Origin: Cryptomeria japonica
Lineage: Eukaryota; Streptophyta; Pinopsida; Cupressales; Cupressaceae
Assembly (NCBI RefSeq): GCF_030272615.1
Contig: NC_081411.1
Location: 182,302,977-182,366,976 of the forward strand
Reading direction: 5' to 3'
Length of the DNA: 64,000 bases
In this document: positions 33,930 to 45,138 of the stretch, one piece after another
How the letters are laid out: each line of letters opens with the position of its first letter
Numbering within the stretch: position 1 is the first letter of the stretch
Notes under the pieces: generated by a model
Told to the model about the DNA's origin: nothing
The model's database searches: none
Seen by the model: the letters and a program-made list of their open reading frames with translations, nothing else
Translations under genes and position numbers: made by a program

Positions 33930-34469
33930 TGCAACCTCCTAGGAAATTGAAATTTAAAATTAGGATTATGTAAAAAAATAACCTCTTAATTTATAATTTA
34001 AAATTATCCAAAAGAGAGTGAATTTTAAAATTAGGGCCTTGTGAAGATAACCTCTTAATTTTAAAATTTGAAATGTTGAAATTTTGAATTGAAAGAATTA
34101 AATTTAAATTTAAAAATTAGGGTTTGTTTGATTAACTAGTTAATTTTAAAATTTAAATTGAAAATTGTAATGGTAAAATGTGAGAATTAATTTAAATTTA
34201 AAAATCAGGGCTCTATGATTTAACGTCTTAATTTTAAAATTTAAAATTGTCCACAAGAAAATTTAATTCAAAATTAGGGTCTTGTATAAAGAACCACTTA
34301 ATTTTAAAATTTAAATTTGAAAATAGATCTAAGATCGAAAATTAAAAAAATGGGAAATGTACAAAATTAATTTAAATTTAAAAATTAGGGTTTGTTTAAT
34401 TAACCACTTAATTTTAATATTTAAATTTGACATTGAAATTTTACCTAAGATTGCAATTTGTTTTCATGA
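33930..34469 (-). repeat. Degenerate tandem repeats in the element C leader
   Basis: Six AT-rich units of about 70-110 bp share AAAATTAGGGTTTG.TT.ATTAACCACTTAATTTTAAAATTTAAA (cores near 33957, 34028, 34112, 34201, 34270 and 34380). On the sense (minus) strand the core contains AAACCCTAATTTT. Two further units lie beyond LINE L. Confidence 0.6.
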
Positions 34470-34599
34470 ATAGGCCTTCTCTATTAATAAGGAATATTAA
34501 AGTACATATTCACAAAAAAAGGTCGAGGGATACAAGATCACCCCGCGAGAGTCACTCGGCCAATGACCGAATACAAAAAACATGACAACAAGCTATTCA

Positions 34600-37500
34600 T
34601 CAAAAACTTCCTCAGGCAGCCAAAGTAGTGGCAGCTGAGGGAGGAGGATCAGGGTCATCTTTTTTGCCCCATACATCAGCGAGGCTAGGGGTTGGGTCTG
34701 GCATAGGCCACCCATCTTTAGGATCTCTTTCAATTTCTCCTTCCTCTTGCCTGGGAGGTGAGATTGCCAAGAGCAGATGAGGAAACTTGGAGGTGGTGGC
34801 AGAGGGCCACCCAAAATCAGTAGCATGAGGACTAAAGGCCATGGGAGCATCAGAGGGCCACCCTGAGCCATGTCGTGGTGGGGAAGCTGAGCGGCAACAC
34901 CAAGGAACATCTCTCCTGCCCGAGGGGCGACAGGGAGGCTGAGACCATGGGGTCTGAGAGAAGCAGGCGGAGGAGCTGCAACCGTGCCGACGCCCACATG
35001 GCAGAGTACGATTGGCAGAGATAGAGTCTGGCGGTACTCGGGCAATCACACAAGGGGAATTAACCCAGTGTTGGAAGAGCTCCTGAAGGTGGGCCACCTT
35101 GTTAGCTTGAACCTGAATCTGCATTAATACATTGTTACAAAGGTAAGCTTTAGCATAAACCGAAACATTAATATCCAAGTAGCTGTAAGAAAAAATAACA
35201 ACATTTCTATCCTTCCAAAGAATGAAAAGGATCTCCATTCTGAAAGCATGCCATATATAGGAGAATTTGAAGGGGATTCTAGGTGAATCACCCAGAAGAG
35301 AGATGTGCTAGAAAAATGGTTCAGGCCAAAAAAAGTTAGGAATCCAGCTCCAATACTATTGATCTCTTTTACAAAACCAAAAGATGTGCATAAAAGTTTC
35401 TTGGTGACCACAAAAAGGGCATCAAGGGTCAGGCACTCACAAAAGCTTGAGTCTAGAACCCAAAGGCAGACCTTGAAAGAGAACACACCAAGAAAAGTGA
35501 GCAATCTTAGGCTCGGTGATGGTGGACTAGACAGCCAAAAATCTGAATCTCTAGGAAGTCTGGGAAGACTGCAAGTGCGGGCACTGGTTGAGAGTATGAA
35601 CCATAGGCAAATGAGGAACCAACTAGAGATAACCCATTTTGGGTTTGTAGTTGGTGAAAGGAGTCCAAGGATACCATTTCTAATCTTTCCACCAAGGTTT
35701 AACATACAAAATACCAAGCTTATGAAGAAAATTTGAGGTTAGGGTCGAAACCAATAGGTCATAAGTCTACCGATTTGGCTGAGATAGGCAAAATAGGACC
35801 TAGAGGTCCTCTCAAGATTGGGGGCTCATAGTAGATCTGGAAAAAATATCCTTAGGGGTACGAATGTCGCACTTATGAAAGCTCAGAGCACTAATACCTT
35901 GAGTTTTAGCCAAAAGGAACCCTTGCACCTAAAAAAGAGGGGACAACCAGAGATTGTGTTGGTTCATGGACAATCTATCTTGAAAGCCATCGCCGGCCCA
36001 CTACAGCCAAGGCTTGATAGCTTCCTAAGCACATTAGATACTTTTGACGAGAAAAGAACCTTGTATCTAAATAGGGTCTGTCATGGTGAGCAAGGTTTGC
36101 AAGCCTATCCCCTTCCAAGCTAGCCTTTTAGAAGGAAAGCTTGAAGAAATGCAATGTCAGAGAAGAATTTTCCAAGCCTCATCTCCAGATAAGGCTCTGA
36201 TAACCCATTTGGCACATAAGGCTAGCTCTTGGTTCTGGGTGGAAATAAGGCCGAGCCCTCCAGATTCCTTAGGGAGACAACAATCCTCCCAAGAAACCCT
36301 ATGAAAACCATGATAGTTAGACTTTGAGGCCCAAAGAAAGGCCCACAAAAGTCTTTCCAACTTCATGTAAGAGACCTTTGAAGGAGCCCAACATGAAGAA
36401 TAGTAAACATGAGTGTCGGCCAACACTCTGGAATAGACTTGGAATTTACTAGCCAAAGAGAGAGGCTTGGTGATCCAGTAGGCAAGTTTTTTCTCTATTC
36501 TGTCTAAGACCGCTTGCTAGAGATCTGAAGGTGAAGCTTGGAAGGTGAAAGGAATGCCCAGAAAGCAAAATTTTTTGCCATGCTAAACCCATTTCCAGCC
36601 ATACTAAAGGATCCAAGCGGAGTAGGAAGAAAGGACTGTTTGTAACATTGCATCTTGTGCCACTAAATGGCCGAACCAGAAGCTGAGCAAAAAGTGTTAA
36701 GACATTGAAGAGCGGACTACACATTATCTTCATCCGCAATGAGAGCGAGAAAGGAATCATCAGTGTAGTGACCATTAACAAGCTGGGAAGGTGACTCAGG
36801 CAGGGAGATACCACAGACATGCCCAACAGTGATAGCATTAGCAAGTAAGTAACCAAACCCTTCTGCTACAAGAACATATAAGGCCAAAGCCAAAAGCCAC
36901 CCCTGTTGAATGGATCTGAAAAGGCCAAAAGCCTCAGATTGTCGACCATTAATGGTAATGTAAGCCAAGGCATCCTCAAAGAGCATCTGCACAAATTGGA
37001 TGAATCGGGGACCAAAGCCTAGGGCTTTAAGCATAGCCAAGATAAAAGGCCATCCAATGTGATCATAAGCTTTAGCAAAGTCAATCTTAAGAAAGATTGC
37101 TTGCTATTGAGAGTGTCTAGCCCAATCCATACCTTCCCAAACAACAATAATATTTTCCAGAATAAACCTGGATTTAATAAATCTAGTCTATTCCGAGCAG
37201 ACAATAAGAGGAAGGAGATACCAACTCTTAAGAGCCAAAGCTTTGGAAATGATTTTATAAGAGACATTAAGAAAGGTGATAGGCTGCCAATTGCAAATGT
37301 CCTCTAGGTCCCCAGCCTTAGGGATAAACTTGATGTTACCCTCATTAATCATTTTTCTGAAAGAGCGGGAATGAAAAGTTTCCAAATAGACCTTATGAAG
37401 GTTAGGACCAACACAAGGCCATAGAGCTTTGTATAATTCACAAGAGAAGCCATCACAACCTGAGGCTTTGTCATCTGCCATAGAAAAACTGACTTCTTTT

Positions 37501-38880
37501 ATATCATCAATGGTCAGTAAGAGATCACAAAAGGCCTATTGTGAGTCAGAGAGCTGTTTAGGAACAACAACTAAGAAATCTTGTAAGGCTTGGGTTCGGG
37601 CCAGAGAATCTTCTTGCACTGTGAACACCTTCTCATAATGACGGGCAAAGGCTTACAAAATGTTAGGCAGCTCGGTGAGAAGATCTTGTCCCTCTTTTAT
37701 TTTCTTAATCTCAATAGAGGTGTGACAGGCACGTAGAGCCAGGAAGAACTCCTTAGAAGCTCTATCTCCCACCTTAAGCTAATGTAATCTGGCTTTGATT
37801 TGAGCTCCTCTGGCAGAGTGACTATCAACAACTTGCTTTTGATGTTAGAGCTGGGCTAAATGGAGTTTCAAGGTAGAATCAAAGGGATTCAAAGCCAAAG
37901 CTTATGTGGCAGCACATAGAGCTTTGGTGGTCACCATATGACTGCCTGCGGTAGATGGCAAGTTGCCTACCATAAATGTGTAGAAACCTCGTAGAACAGG
38001 AAATGGCATCATGTCAGCACTCAATCAAACCAGTGTGATGACGGGGCCTTGGCTCAAGATTCCACACTCTTTGAATGTGGGTCATCGTGGATTGATGGTG
38101 TAAAGGAGATGTGTTGAGGTATAATTGCATTTTAGAAGGACGTTGCCTAGTTGTGTGCCATTAAATGCTAAACTTTATGGGGAAGTGGTCTGACAACATC
38201 ACATCAACAAGAGGAGTGACGGATAGATCAAGATCTTTAGAAAAAGAGAAAAAAGATTGTGCAGATATCATAGCATGATCAAGCCATTTAAGAATTATGT
38301 CAAAGCTAGCTTTGAAATTAGACCATGTGCCAGACCCCACCAAGACCCAATTTATTACACATATAATACCAGGCTTCCTACTCTCCAGCTATCCAGCAGA
38401 AAGGCAAAAAACCATCCTTATTAGAATCCACCTCAACCATATTGAAGTCCCCACACATGACCCAAGTGGAAAGAGGAAAATTATCCGTAATCCATTGCCA
38501 GAGGTATGATCTTTCAACTGAATCATTGGGAGCATAAACATTAAAGATCCCAACATAATGATTATCAATAGAAAGAAAAACCTAGATGATGCATTGCATG
38601 GGATCAACCCCATGAGAAATAACTGTAGAGCACCACCGAGGTGCAATGAGAGTGACAACTCCCCGTTGAGTAGCTTCATGCTGGGATGAAAAAATAAGGC
38701 TATCTGACCAAATAACATGGCATGCAGGATTAAGCATGAAACCTACAATTTTAACCTCCAGAAGGCAAAGAATATCTAGGCCTAAAATACGTTGATGGAT
38801 ATCTCGAACAAAATACTTTCTAGCGAGGTTTGTGAGACCTCAAACATTCCATGAGATGTAATTCATGACAAAACCAACAT
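34600..38880 (-). pseudogene. LINE L ORF2: endonuclease, reverse transcriptase, zf-RVT and proline-rich tail
   Basis: Minus-strand order: APE endonuclease from MNYISWNV near 38869, with CGDFNMVEVDS near 38440 and SDHFPI near 38165; RT with KASGCDGFSCELYKALW near 37470, GNIKFIPKAGD, WQPITFLNVSYKIISKALA near 37250 and active site HYTDDSF near 36760 (YTDD for the common YADD); then SGGLGL near 36230 and a zf-RVT motif CPFCGHQETFMHIFWFC near 35420-35370. It continues for about 200 residues as a proline- and serine-rich tail to about 34612. Many stops and frame changes. It would nick target DNA and prime cDNA synthesis from it. Confidence 0.83.
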
Positions 38881-39104
38881 ATCATTTTCGTCCCCAAGAG
38901 AGGAGAAACTATTGTGTAAAAAATCCTATTCACCACTGGAGATGACTCACCATTTTTCTAAACCACCATCTACAATCTCTGCACGCCCCGAGGGGCTGCA
39001 AGAATGGTGTAGAGAGTGTGGAGAAGAAATTGCTAACATAGCCTGAGCAGTGCACACCCAAGGAGAGCAAGCAACACCCTTAGAAGAAGAATTCCCCTAT
39101 TGAG

Positions 39105-40047
39105 AAAGGTTTGAAACCGAAGTCATTTGACAAGATAGAGACTACACAGGAGGATCCATTGTCAGTTGAGAACCTGAACCGATGGGAGTCTTTTGGGCTG
39201 AAACCGCAAGGTTTTTTCCTTTACGAACCACCATGGTCCATTCATCCTTCTTGGCTCCCTCCACTAGTCGAGAGCCAGATTCCTTAACAAGGGGTTTTAA
39301 TTTTAGAGTTGCCAAGGGACAATCCCTAATCTTGTTCTCCATTGATTGGCATTGATAACAAGTGTTGGGTAAGTTCAAATAAAGCACCTTCTGGGTGAAG
39401 GTGGTACCGCCCACTTGAATATCAATAGTTTCTTTCAAGTTGTGAGAAAGATTGACCTCAACACATACCCTCTTTTGAGAGTGAGCATTAAAAAAATGGC
39501 CTTGCTCGAGGCAAACAACTTTGCCAATAGACTGAGCAATGGTTTGCATGAAGGGCCAACAAGGCAAAGGAAGACCAGGGAACTCAACCTAGACTGGAAC
39601 TCACAATTGTTTTTCATCTAAAACAGAGAAATCATGAGACTAGCGCTGGAAGACTAGAAGGGATGACCTAACAGTCCACGGACCATGAGAGAGAATAGCC
39701 TTGACATGATAATGGTTTGAAAGGCGAAACAAAAAGAAACCTTCCATGAGACTTTGGACACCATCAATTTGGACTCCATGAGGAGACCAGGCTATGGAAA
39801 CCCAGTCTCGAAGCATTCTTTTAGGAGGGATCCTACCCACAAAATATCCTATCAAAGTACACTTTTCAATCTAGTCACAGGTATTGTCAAAGTCCTAAAC
39901 AAGAAGTACAACATCAGGTGAGGACATACCTCGTGAAACACTTTTGGTACAAACTTGCGAGGATGTTTTCTTGGAGGTGCCATGAGGTTCCATTGCAGCA
40001 ACTCTAGCACCAACATCAACTATTGGGCTAAAGTTGGTTAGAGCCAT
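39105..40047 (-). pseudogene. LINE L ORF1: DUF4283 domain and zinc knuckle
   Basis: Starts at an ATG at 40047 (MALTNFSPIVDVGARVAAM). DUF4283 is seen at 39855-39640 (GYFVGRIPPKRML, EGFFLFRLSNHYHVKAILSHGPW). The following segment holds GLPLPCWPFMQTIAQSIGKV and a knuckle CYQCQSMENKIRDC at about 39370-39325, in which the zinc-binding His is replaced. ORF1 binds the element RNA. Stops occur at 39894 and about 39638-39600. Confidence 0.75.
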
Positions 40048-40135
40048 AATAAACACAAAAAATCCCACAGTAAATGCAGTTTGAAACACACAGGATGAAA
40101 CACGCAACCTCAAACCCTCAAGATTTCTATTTTGA

Positions 40136-40499
40136 ATTTAAACTAGAAACCAAATTTGAAGAGGGAAATTCAAAATTTAAATAACCCACAAACTCAATTT
40201 TAAAATTTTAAAAAATTAGGGTATTTGAAATTAACCACTTAATTTTAGAAATTAATTGTGAAATTTGTCTTGTAGATGAAATTTTGAATTATGAAATTGA
40301 AAAATTTCTAAGATCTGAAATAATTTATCCATATTAAGCAATTGACAAGCTCAATTTTGAAATAAAAACCTAGGGTTTTAATGAAATTAACCTCTAATTT
40401 TTAAAAATTTGGAAAAAAGTCAAACTTGTAAATGAAAATTTGAATTTTAAATTGCATACACTCAAATTTGAAAACAAAACTCAGAATTAACAGTGTAAG
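40136..40499 (-). repeat. Element C leader repeats, part beyond LINE L
   Basis: Two more cores of the leader repeat (AAAAATTAGGGTATTTGAAATTAACCACTT near 40210 and ACCTAGGGTTTTAATGAAATTAACCTCT near 40370), joining the primer site to the LINE insertion point. Confidence 0.55.
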
Positions 40500-40514
40500 A
40501 CATCGGGTTCACCA
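40500..40514 (-). other. Element C primer-binding site (tRNA-Trp type)
   Basis: The minus strand reads TGGTGAACCCGATGT three bases inside the LTR. Plant tRNA-Trp ends ACGTCGGGTTCACCA, so 12 bases pair perfectly and 14 of 15 overall. Recalled from the conserved plant tRNA-Trp sequence. Confidence 0.7.
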
Positions 40515-40517
40515 AAA

Positions 40518-41759
40518 TGTAAAGTGGAAAATTGAACCCTAGTGATTCCCCACCTAGGAGAGAGAAAGGAAATCACTAGGATGATTTTCACTTGGGAGAT
40601 ACTTTACATTCAAAAGGGGGGTTGAATTCACTAGATCCAAAACCTAGAGTGAATAAGGATTTGACTACTAAGTGAATTACAAGGGTGTAATGCAATTTAC
40701 CCTCTTTTGTAAGTAGAAGAGTTGACTTGTTGACTATGCAGAAAATGAAGACAAAATGGGTAAAATAAGGAGCTACCGATTTGGGATTACGTTGTAACTT
40801 TGGATTTGAGGTATTTAGACTGATACAAACCTGGCCTACAAATTTGGAGAAAATTTGTCGATACCAAGTTGAAGTTGCATCTGGTCGTCCAAATAATCCG
40901 CGAGTTGAAAATGCTTTTTTTGTCCCTGCAAATAAAGCCTAAATATGCAATTATAGTTGCACGCCTGCAACCTACACACAAAAAAGAAGGGTTCTAGATA
41001 GGGGTTTTCCTTAGTCAAACCTCAATTGATGAATCAACCTTGAAAGAAAGTAATTGCAAATGCTTAAATGTAAATAATGGAAATGTATATCTAATAGATC
41101 TACAATTTGTTGATGATGGTTGCTTTGCTTGTTGAATGTAATCACAAGTGTTGTATGAAATGGCATGTAACATGACAATACCCTAACACACACACATGCT
41201 TGCAAATGAATGTTGCAATGTTTCTCCAATGGATGAATGAAGAAGACACTTGAAGAAGAAGACTTGATGGATTCTTGAAGACTTGAATGCTTGATGACAA
41301 TGATGGAGACCTTCCACTTGTTTACCCAATTTTTGCTTATCTTCACTCATCTTTGCATAATTTCTTCTTATTTTTGCATATGAAAATGAGAGGACTAGAT
41401 CTCTTTTTATACTTTCCCAGGAGGATTAATTTTTCATCTCACCAAAGGCTGACATAAAGCAAATTAGATCTCGAAGAAAAAATTGGGTCCAAGGGTCAAA
41501 TGAACCCATTTTAGGGTCACCCAAAGAGGGAGGACATGGGCGCCATGCCCCTGTCCAAGGGGTACAGAGGCCCCATGCCCATATATTGCCCTATTTTGGG
41601 GCTTGGAAAGGGTCACAAGGTGACACAAGGGCTGAAATGGGAGGAGATTTGGAAGAATGATGCATAAAGGGATCCCAATTGAGTAGGAAGATGCAGTCAC
41701 CAAGGTGAGAGCCTAAAATGCAATGAAAATTGCAAGGGTCACAATTTTATGATGCTACA
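40518..41759 (-). repeat. Element C right LTR (5' LTR), complete
   Basis: 1242 bp from TGTAAAGTGG to GATGCTACA. The inner side is followed by the primer site; the outer end abuts AGACC. Confidence 0.8.
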
Positions 41760-42337
41760 AGACCTAACATGATCATTGTTATTGAAACTTTGATGTCTCT
41801 AGCTAATAGCTTTGTGATAGAATGGTGATTTGGTTTACCACAATTGATGTCATTTAATCATAGCTTTTAAAATTAAAATACCATCTTTTGATTACTCCTT
41901 GAATAAGGTCTTTATCTATTTTTTATTTAGCAAATTTCTCATTACCTAGATATCTATCCCAAGATTAATTATCTTCCTTTGATAAATATTTTAAATTTCT
42001 CTTTGTATCTTTTCAATGCAAGAATTTATTTCTCACAAATATGATATTCCTATCACTTGGAAAAAGATTAACATGTATCCTTATATTTTACTTTTCCATG
42101 AAAGAATTCATGGCTTAGTAAAAGAAAGAAGGTGCCAATTGTAATATTTATTATTTGGGAACTCGAGACATTGAGGTTCAATTTATACGAGTTCTTGGGA
42201 AGTCCTTCATCCCATTATGGTAATTATTTTTTCAAATTTCTTAAGAACTATTCTTGTGCTTTGGAAAAGTCCTTAAAAAAGGGTGATATTATATAATATT
42301 AAACTACATTTTTAAATTTATGTCTTCTAGTAAGTGT
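41760..42337. other. Unassigned AT-rich sequence
   Basis: No ORF with a recognisable domain and no repeat termini were seen. Confidence 0.4.
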
Positions 42338-42426
42338 TGAATATTTGGACAACTGAGGGGGGGAGGTGGTGAATCAATTGACAATAAAAATCTTCTTTAA
42401 ACTTTATTCACATATCTAGAATAACT
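42338..42426 (-). repeat. Relic of a minus-oriented Copia LTR end
   Basis: TGAATATTTGGACAACTGAG followed by GGGGGGAGGTGGTGAATCAATTGAC resembles the outer ends of the D and G LTRs, including the hairpin arms (GACAACTGA and TCAATTGTC-type). About 90 bp survive, ending where Copia E inserted. Confidence 0.5.
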
Positions 42427-43834
42427 TGTTGGCATATGATGAACTGGCATGTTGATATGATGATAATGTATGTTGTCATTGATGTCAATAAGTGTAAGTG
42501 AACTGATATGTAGATTAAAAGAAGTTGGTGAGCCAGTATGAAGAGGTATGAAGACGTGCAGTGAACCAGTGTTGAGGTTTCACTAAGTGTGACTACCGGT
42601 TGGTAGTCTCAGCTCTAGGGTTACCGATTTGGAAATCCAGCCTATGCAATGCAACCGATGATACTCTATGATGAGTTAGCTAAGAGATGAGGATGAGATC
42701 GAGGTACCATGTCATCTTTGTGCACGTGAAGGATTTCCTTGAGGATCTTGCATGAGAAGATCGACTGCATTAAAATTCTACCTCGAGAATGAACATTCTT
42801 CTTAGCGGTATGAGATGAAAGAATGAAGAGTTACTAATTCCCATGTGTGGTGAATAATGAACGATGTAGATTGTCTTGTGAACTATTTGGAATTGTATTG
42901 CTCTATGCAAAGTGTTTGAACAGTCAAGATTAGACCGCCTGTAATGTAAACCTAAAATTCTTAGGGTTTAGGGTTTATGCCACCGACCTAACTGTTGTCT
43001 ATAAGGTCATTGATGCTCGTTATTGTAAGTTATTGGCAAATGTTGTGTGTGTATCCAAGTGATGAGATACTTGTCAGACTAGTAAAAGAAAACTGCAGAG
43101 TGTGATTGCAGAGTAGAATCGAAAATGATCTTCCTTAGCATATAGTGTTGTTATGAGATCAAAGGTTTTACCTATTATCTTCTAATCATTTCAACAGTTG
43201 GAAAATCCCTTTATCGGGTAGATTTAATAGGCTTACTACAAATCCTCTAACTAGGTGACTCAATTTTGTTGAGTTATTTAAATCCTCTAGCAAGGTAACC
43301 TTTAACAGGGTATATAGCCATCCTTTAACTGGGTAATCTTTAACAAGATCGGTTTCTAGTAGAACCTTATTGTAGAGTCTTTAACCGAACTAGGCTCCTA
43401 ACAGAGCGAACTTCAAAAAAGTTCAAAAACAAGCTTGTGGGTATTCATCCTCACCGTGGTTTTTCCCATTTGGGTTTCCACGTGAAAAAATCTGTGTCAT
43501 GTGTTATGCATTTTTCATGTGATACTTTGTTTGAGTGATTATGCATGCAGAGTTATTAGGGTAAGGTATTACTATTATACCACATGCATATATTTATGGG
43601 TGAAGTTGTTATCAAGTATTGAATATATTTGAAGTGTTTAGACTTATTAGTTTATGGTGTCTGAAGTCTTACTATGTTCAATCAGTATTCCCATGGTTAA
43701 GTTCAGTAATGAAGACAACCAATTGGTATTGCTTTAACTTGATAAGTTGTTGAGAAATTTTTTGTCTGTACTGATTCACCCCCCCCCCCCTCTTAGTACC
43801 AGTTAGGGTATCTGTTGTTCATCATTATTCATCA
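42427..43834 (+). repeat. Copia E 5' LTR
   Basis: 1408 bp, from TGTTGGCATATG to ATTATTCATCA, followed by AT and the Met primer site. It shares blocks with the D LTR read on the opposite strand (GTTGTCATTGATGTCAATA; TAGGGTTTAGGGTTTATGC). Confidence 0.85.
43768..43799 (+). promoter_or_regulatory. LTR 3'-end hairpin, element E
   Basis: Stem GTACTGA (43768-43774) / TTAGTAC (43793-43799), 7 bp with one G-U wobble. The loop is TTCA plus a run of about 14 C. It lies 35 nt from the LTR end. Confidence 0.55.
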
Positions 43835-43836
43835 AT

Positions 43837-43848
43837 TGGTATCAGAGC
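43837..43848 (+). other. Copia E primer-binding site (initiator tRNA-Met)
   Basis: TGGTATCAGAGC two bases after the LTR end. Confidence 0.92.
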
Positions 43849-43908
43849 ACCTCCAAGTCCTCGATGATATAAGCTTAACCACTTGAGGTAAAAGATCCTG
43901 CATTAATT

Positions 43909-45138
43909 ATGAAGAGGGAAGGTCCTAAGTTCAACAGAGATAACTTCAAGATATGGAATGATAGAATGAAGATTTACATCAAGATTTTGGGTGCTCAACA
44001 CTGGAGCTATGTTGAGAATTCCTATGTGATTCCCACTGACACTCTGACTGATGATCAAAAGAGAGAGATTCAGGAAAATGGGCAAGTCATGGAAGCCCTT
44101 ATCAGTAGCCTGTCAAATATTGAGTTTATTGATGTACAAGACAAGGACACTCCTAAAGACGTATGAGACAAATTGGAAACTATTTATGGTGGTGATGAAC
44201 ATGTAAAGCAAGCTAAGGAAGAGAGCCTTAGAGGAAAATTTGAGGACATGAGGATGGTTGAAGGTGAGACCATTCAACAATATGGTATAAGAATCAAGAC
44301 TATTGTTGGAGATATCAAGAGCACTAGTGGAACCATTGATGATGCCACCATTGTTAGTAAAGTCCTGAGATCATTGTTACCAATCTAGGAAATCAGATTT
44401 GTTGCTATCCAGGAACTAAGGGCTATTGATAAAACCAAGGTATCCTTAGACTCTATCATCACAAAGTTAACTGCATATGAGCTGAATAGCTATGATGGCA
44501 GTTTTCAGATGACTGAGTCAACTTTTAGAGCATCTGTTGCACCAACAAGAAAAGGAAAAGAAGCAAGTATCAATTATGAATCAATTCAAAGTAGGGGTAT
44601 GGATGATGAAGAAATTTTGATAGAGTTTGAAGCTCTTGTTTCCAAGAGACTTCCAAAAGGTACTAGAAAATACAGAGGTAAACTTCCTTTGAAATGTTTT
44701 TCCTGCAACAAGATAGGACATATAGCTGTTAATTGTCCTAACAATGAGAATAAGGATAAACCAGAGAGGTTTAGAAAGTATAAAGGAGGAAATAGAAGAA
44801 ATTGTCTTGTTGTAGTTGATGAAGGTGTCACTGATGAAGAATTTGAGGATGAAGAAAATGAAGACATAGTATTTGTAGCTGTAAAGGAAGAAGTGTCTGA
44901 CAAGAAAGCACTTGTCTCTCTCATTGACAACTCTAATGAGTGGATAATTGATAGTGGTTGTCCTCACCACATGAATGGTGATACAATAATTTTTCTGTCT
45001 CTAGAAGAACATGATGGAGGTGTTGTCAGATTTGGCAATGATGCACCATGTTTGGTGAAAGGTAAAGGATCCATCTCACTGAATGGAAATAGCAGTGCAG
45101 ATGATGTCTATTAGGTAGAAGGTCTTAAGCATAACCTA
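43909..45138 (+). pseudogene. Copia E gag and protease
   Basis: ATG at 43909 (MKREGPKFNRDNFKIW). UBN2-type gag with YGGDEHVKQAKEES and YGIRIKTIVGDIKS, then an intact zinc knuckle CFSCNKIGHIAVNC and protease active site WIIDSGCPHHMNGD. Three stops: TGA at 44164-44166 (Trp position), TAG near 44386-44388, TAG near 45112-45114 (Trp before VEGLKHNLLS). Gag forms the particle; the protease cleaves the polyprotein. Confidence 0.87.

Larger units (their letters stand above)
34470..40135 (-). mobile_element. LINE L, nearly full length, inserted in the element C leader
   Basis: A minus-strand non-LTR element: short 5' leader, ORF1, ORF2 with endonuclease, reverse transcriptase and zinc motif, and an A-rich 3' end (plus strand TTTGTTTTC near 34460-34470). 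More GC-rich than its surroundings. Both ends abut the same type of leader repeats, showing insertion into element C. The ends are approximate and the target duplication is not resolved. Confidence 0.8.
28903..41759 (-). mobile_element. Gypsy-type element C (gag-protease, no RT), with nested LINE L
   Basis: Related to element A by LTR, primer site, leader repeats, hairpin and 3' region. Right LTR 40518-41759 is the 5' LTR in minus orientation; left LTR 28903-29936 lacks about 210 bp of its outer end. The interior holds a broken gag/protease reading but no integrase or reverse transcriptase of LTR type. The RT at 34600-38880 belongs to LINE L. AGACC at 41760-41764 would be the right target duplication; its partner was lost with the left LTR end. 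Confidence 0.75.

Noticed and set aside
35305..36304. Plus-strand ORFs of 70-140 codons
   Set aside because: Antisense of LINE L ORF2; the sense strand shows zf-RVT and RT motifs.
43776..43792. Poly-C run as a possible i-motif/G-quadruplex regulator
   Set aside because: A single C run cannot by itself form a quadruplex; it is better explained as the loop of the LTR hairpin motif with slippage.
43837..43848. tRNA-like match
   Set aside because: Only the 3' terminal complement of tRNA-Met is present; this is a primer-binding site, not a tRNA gene.
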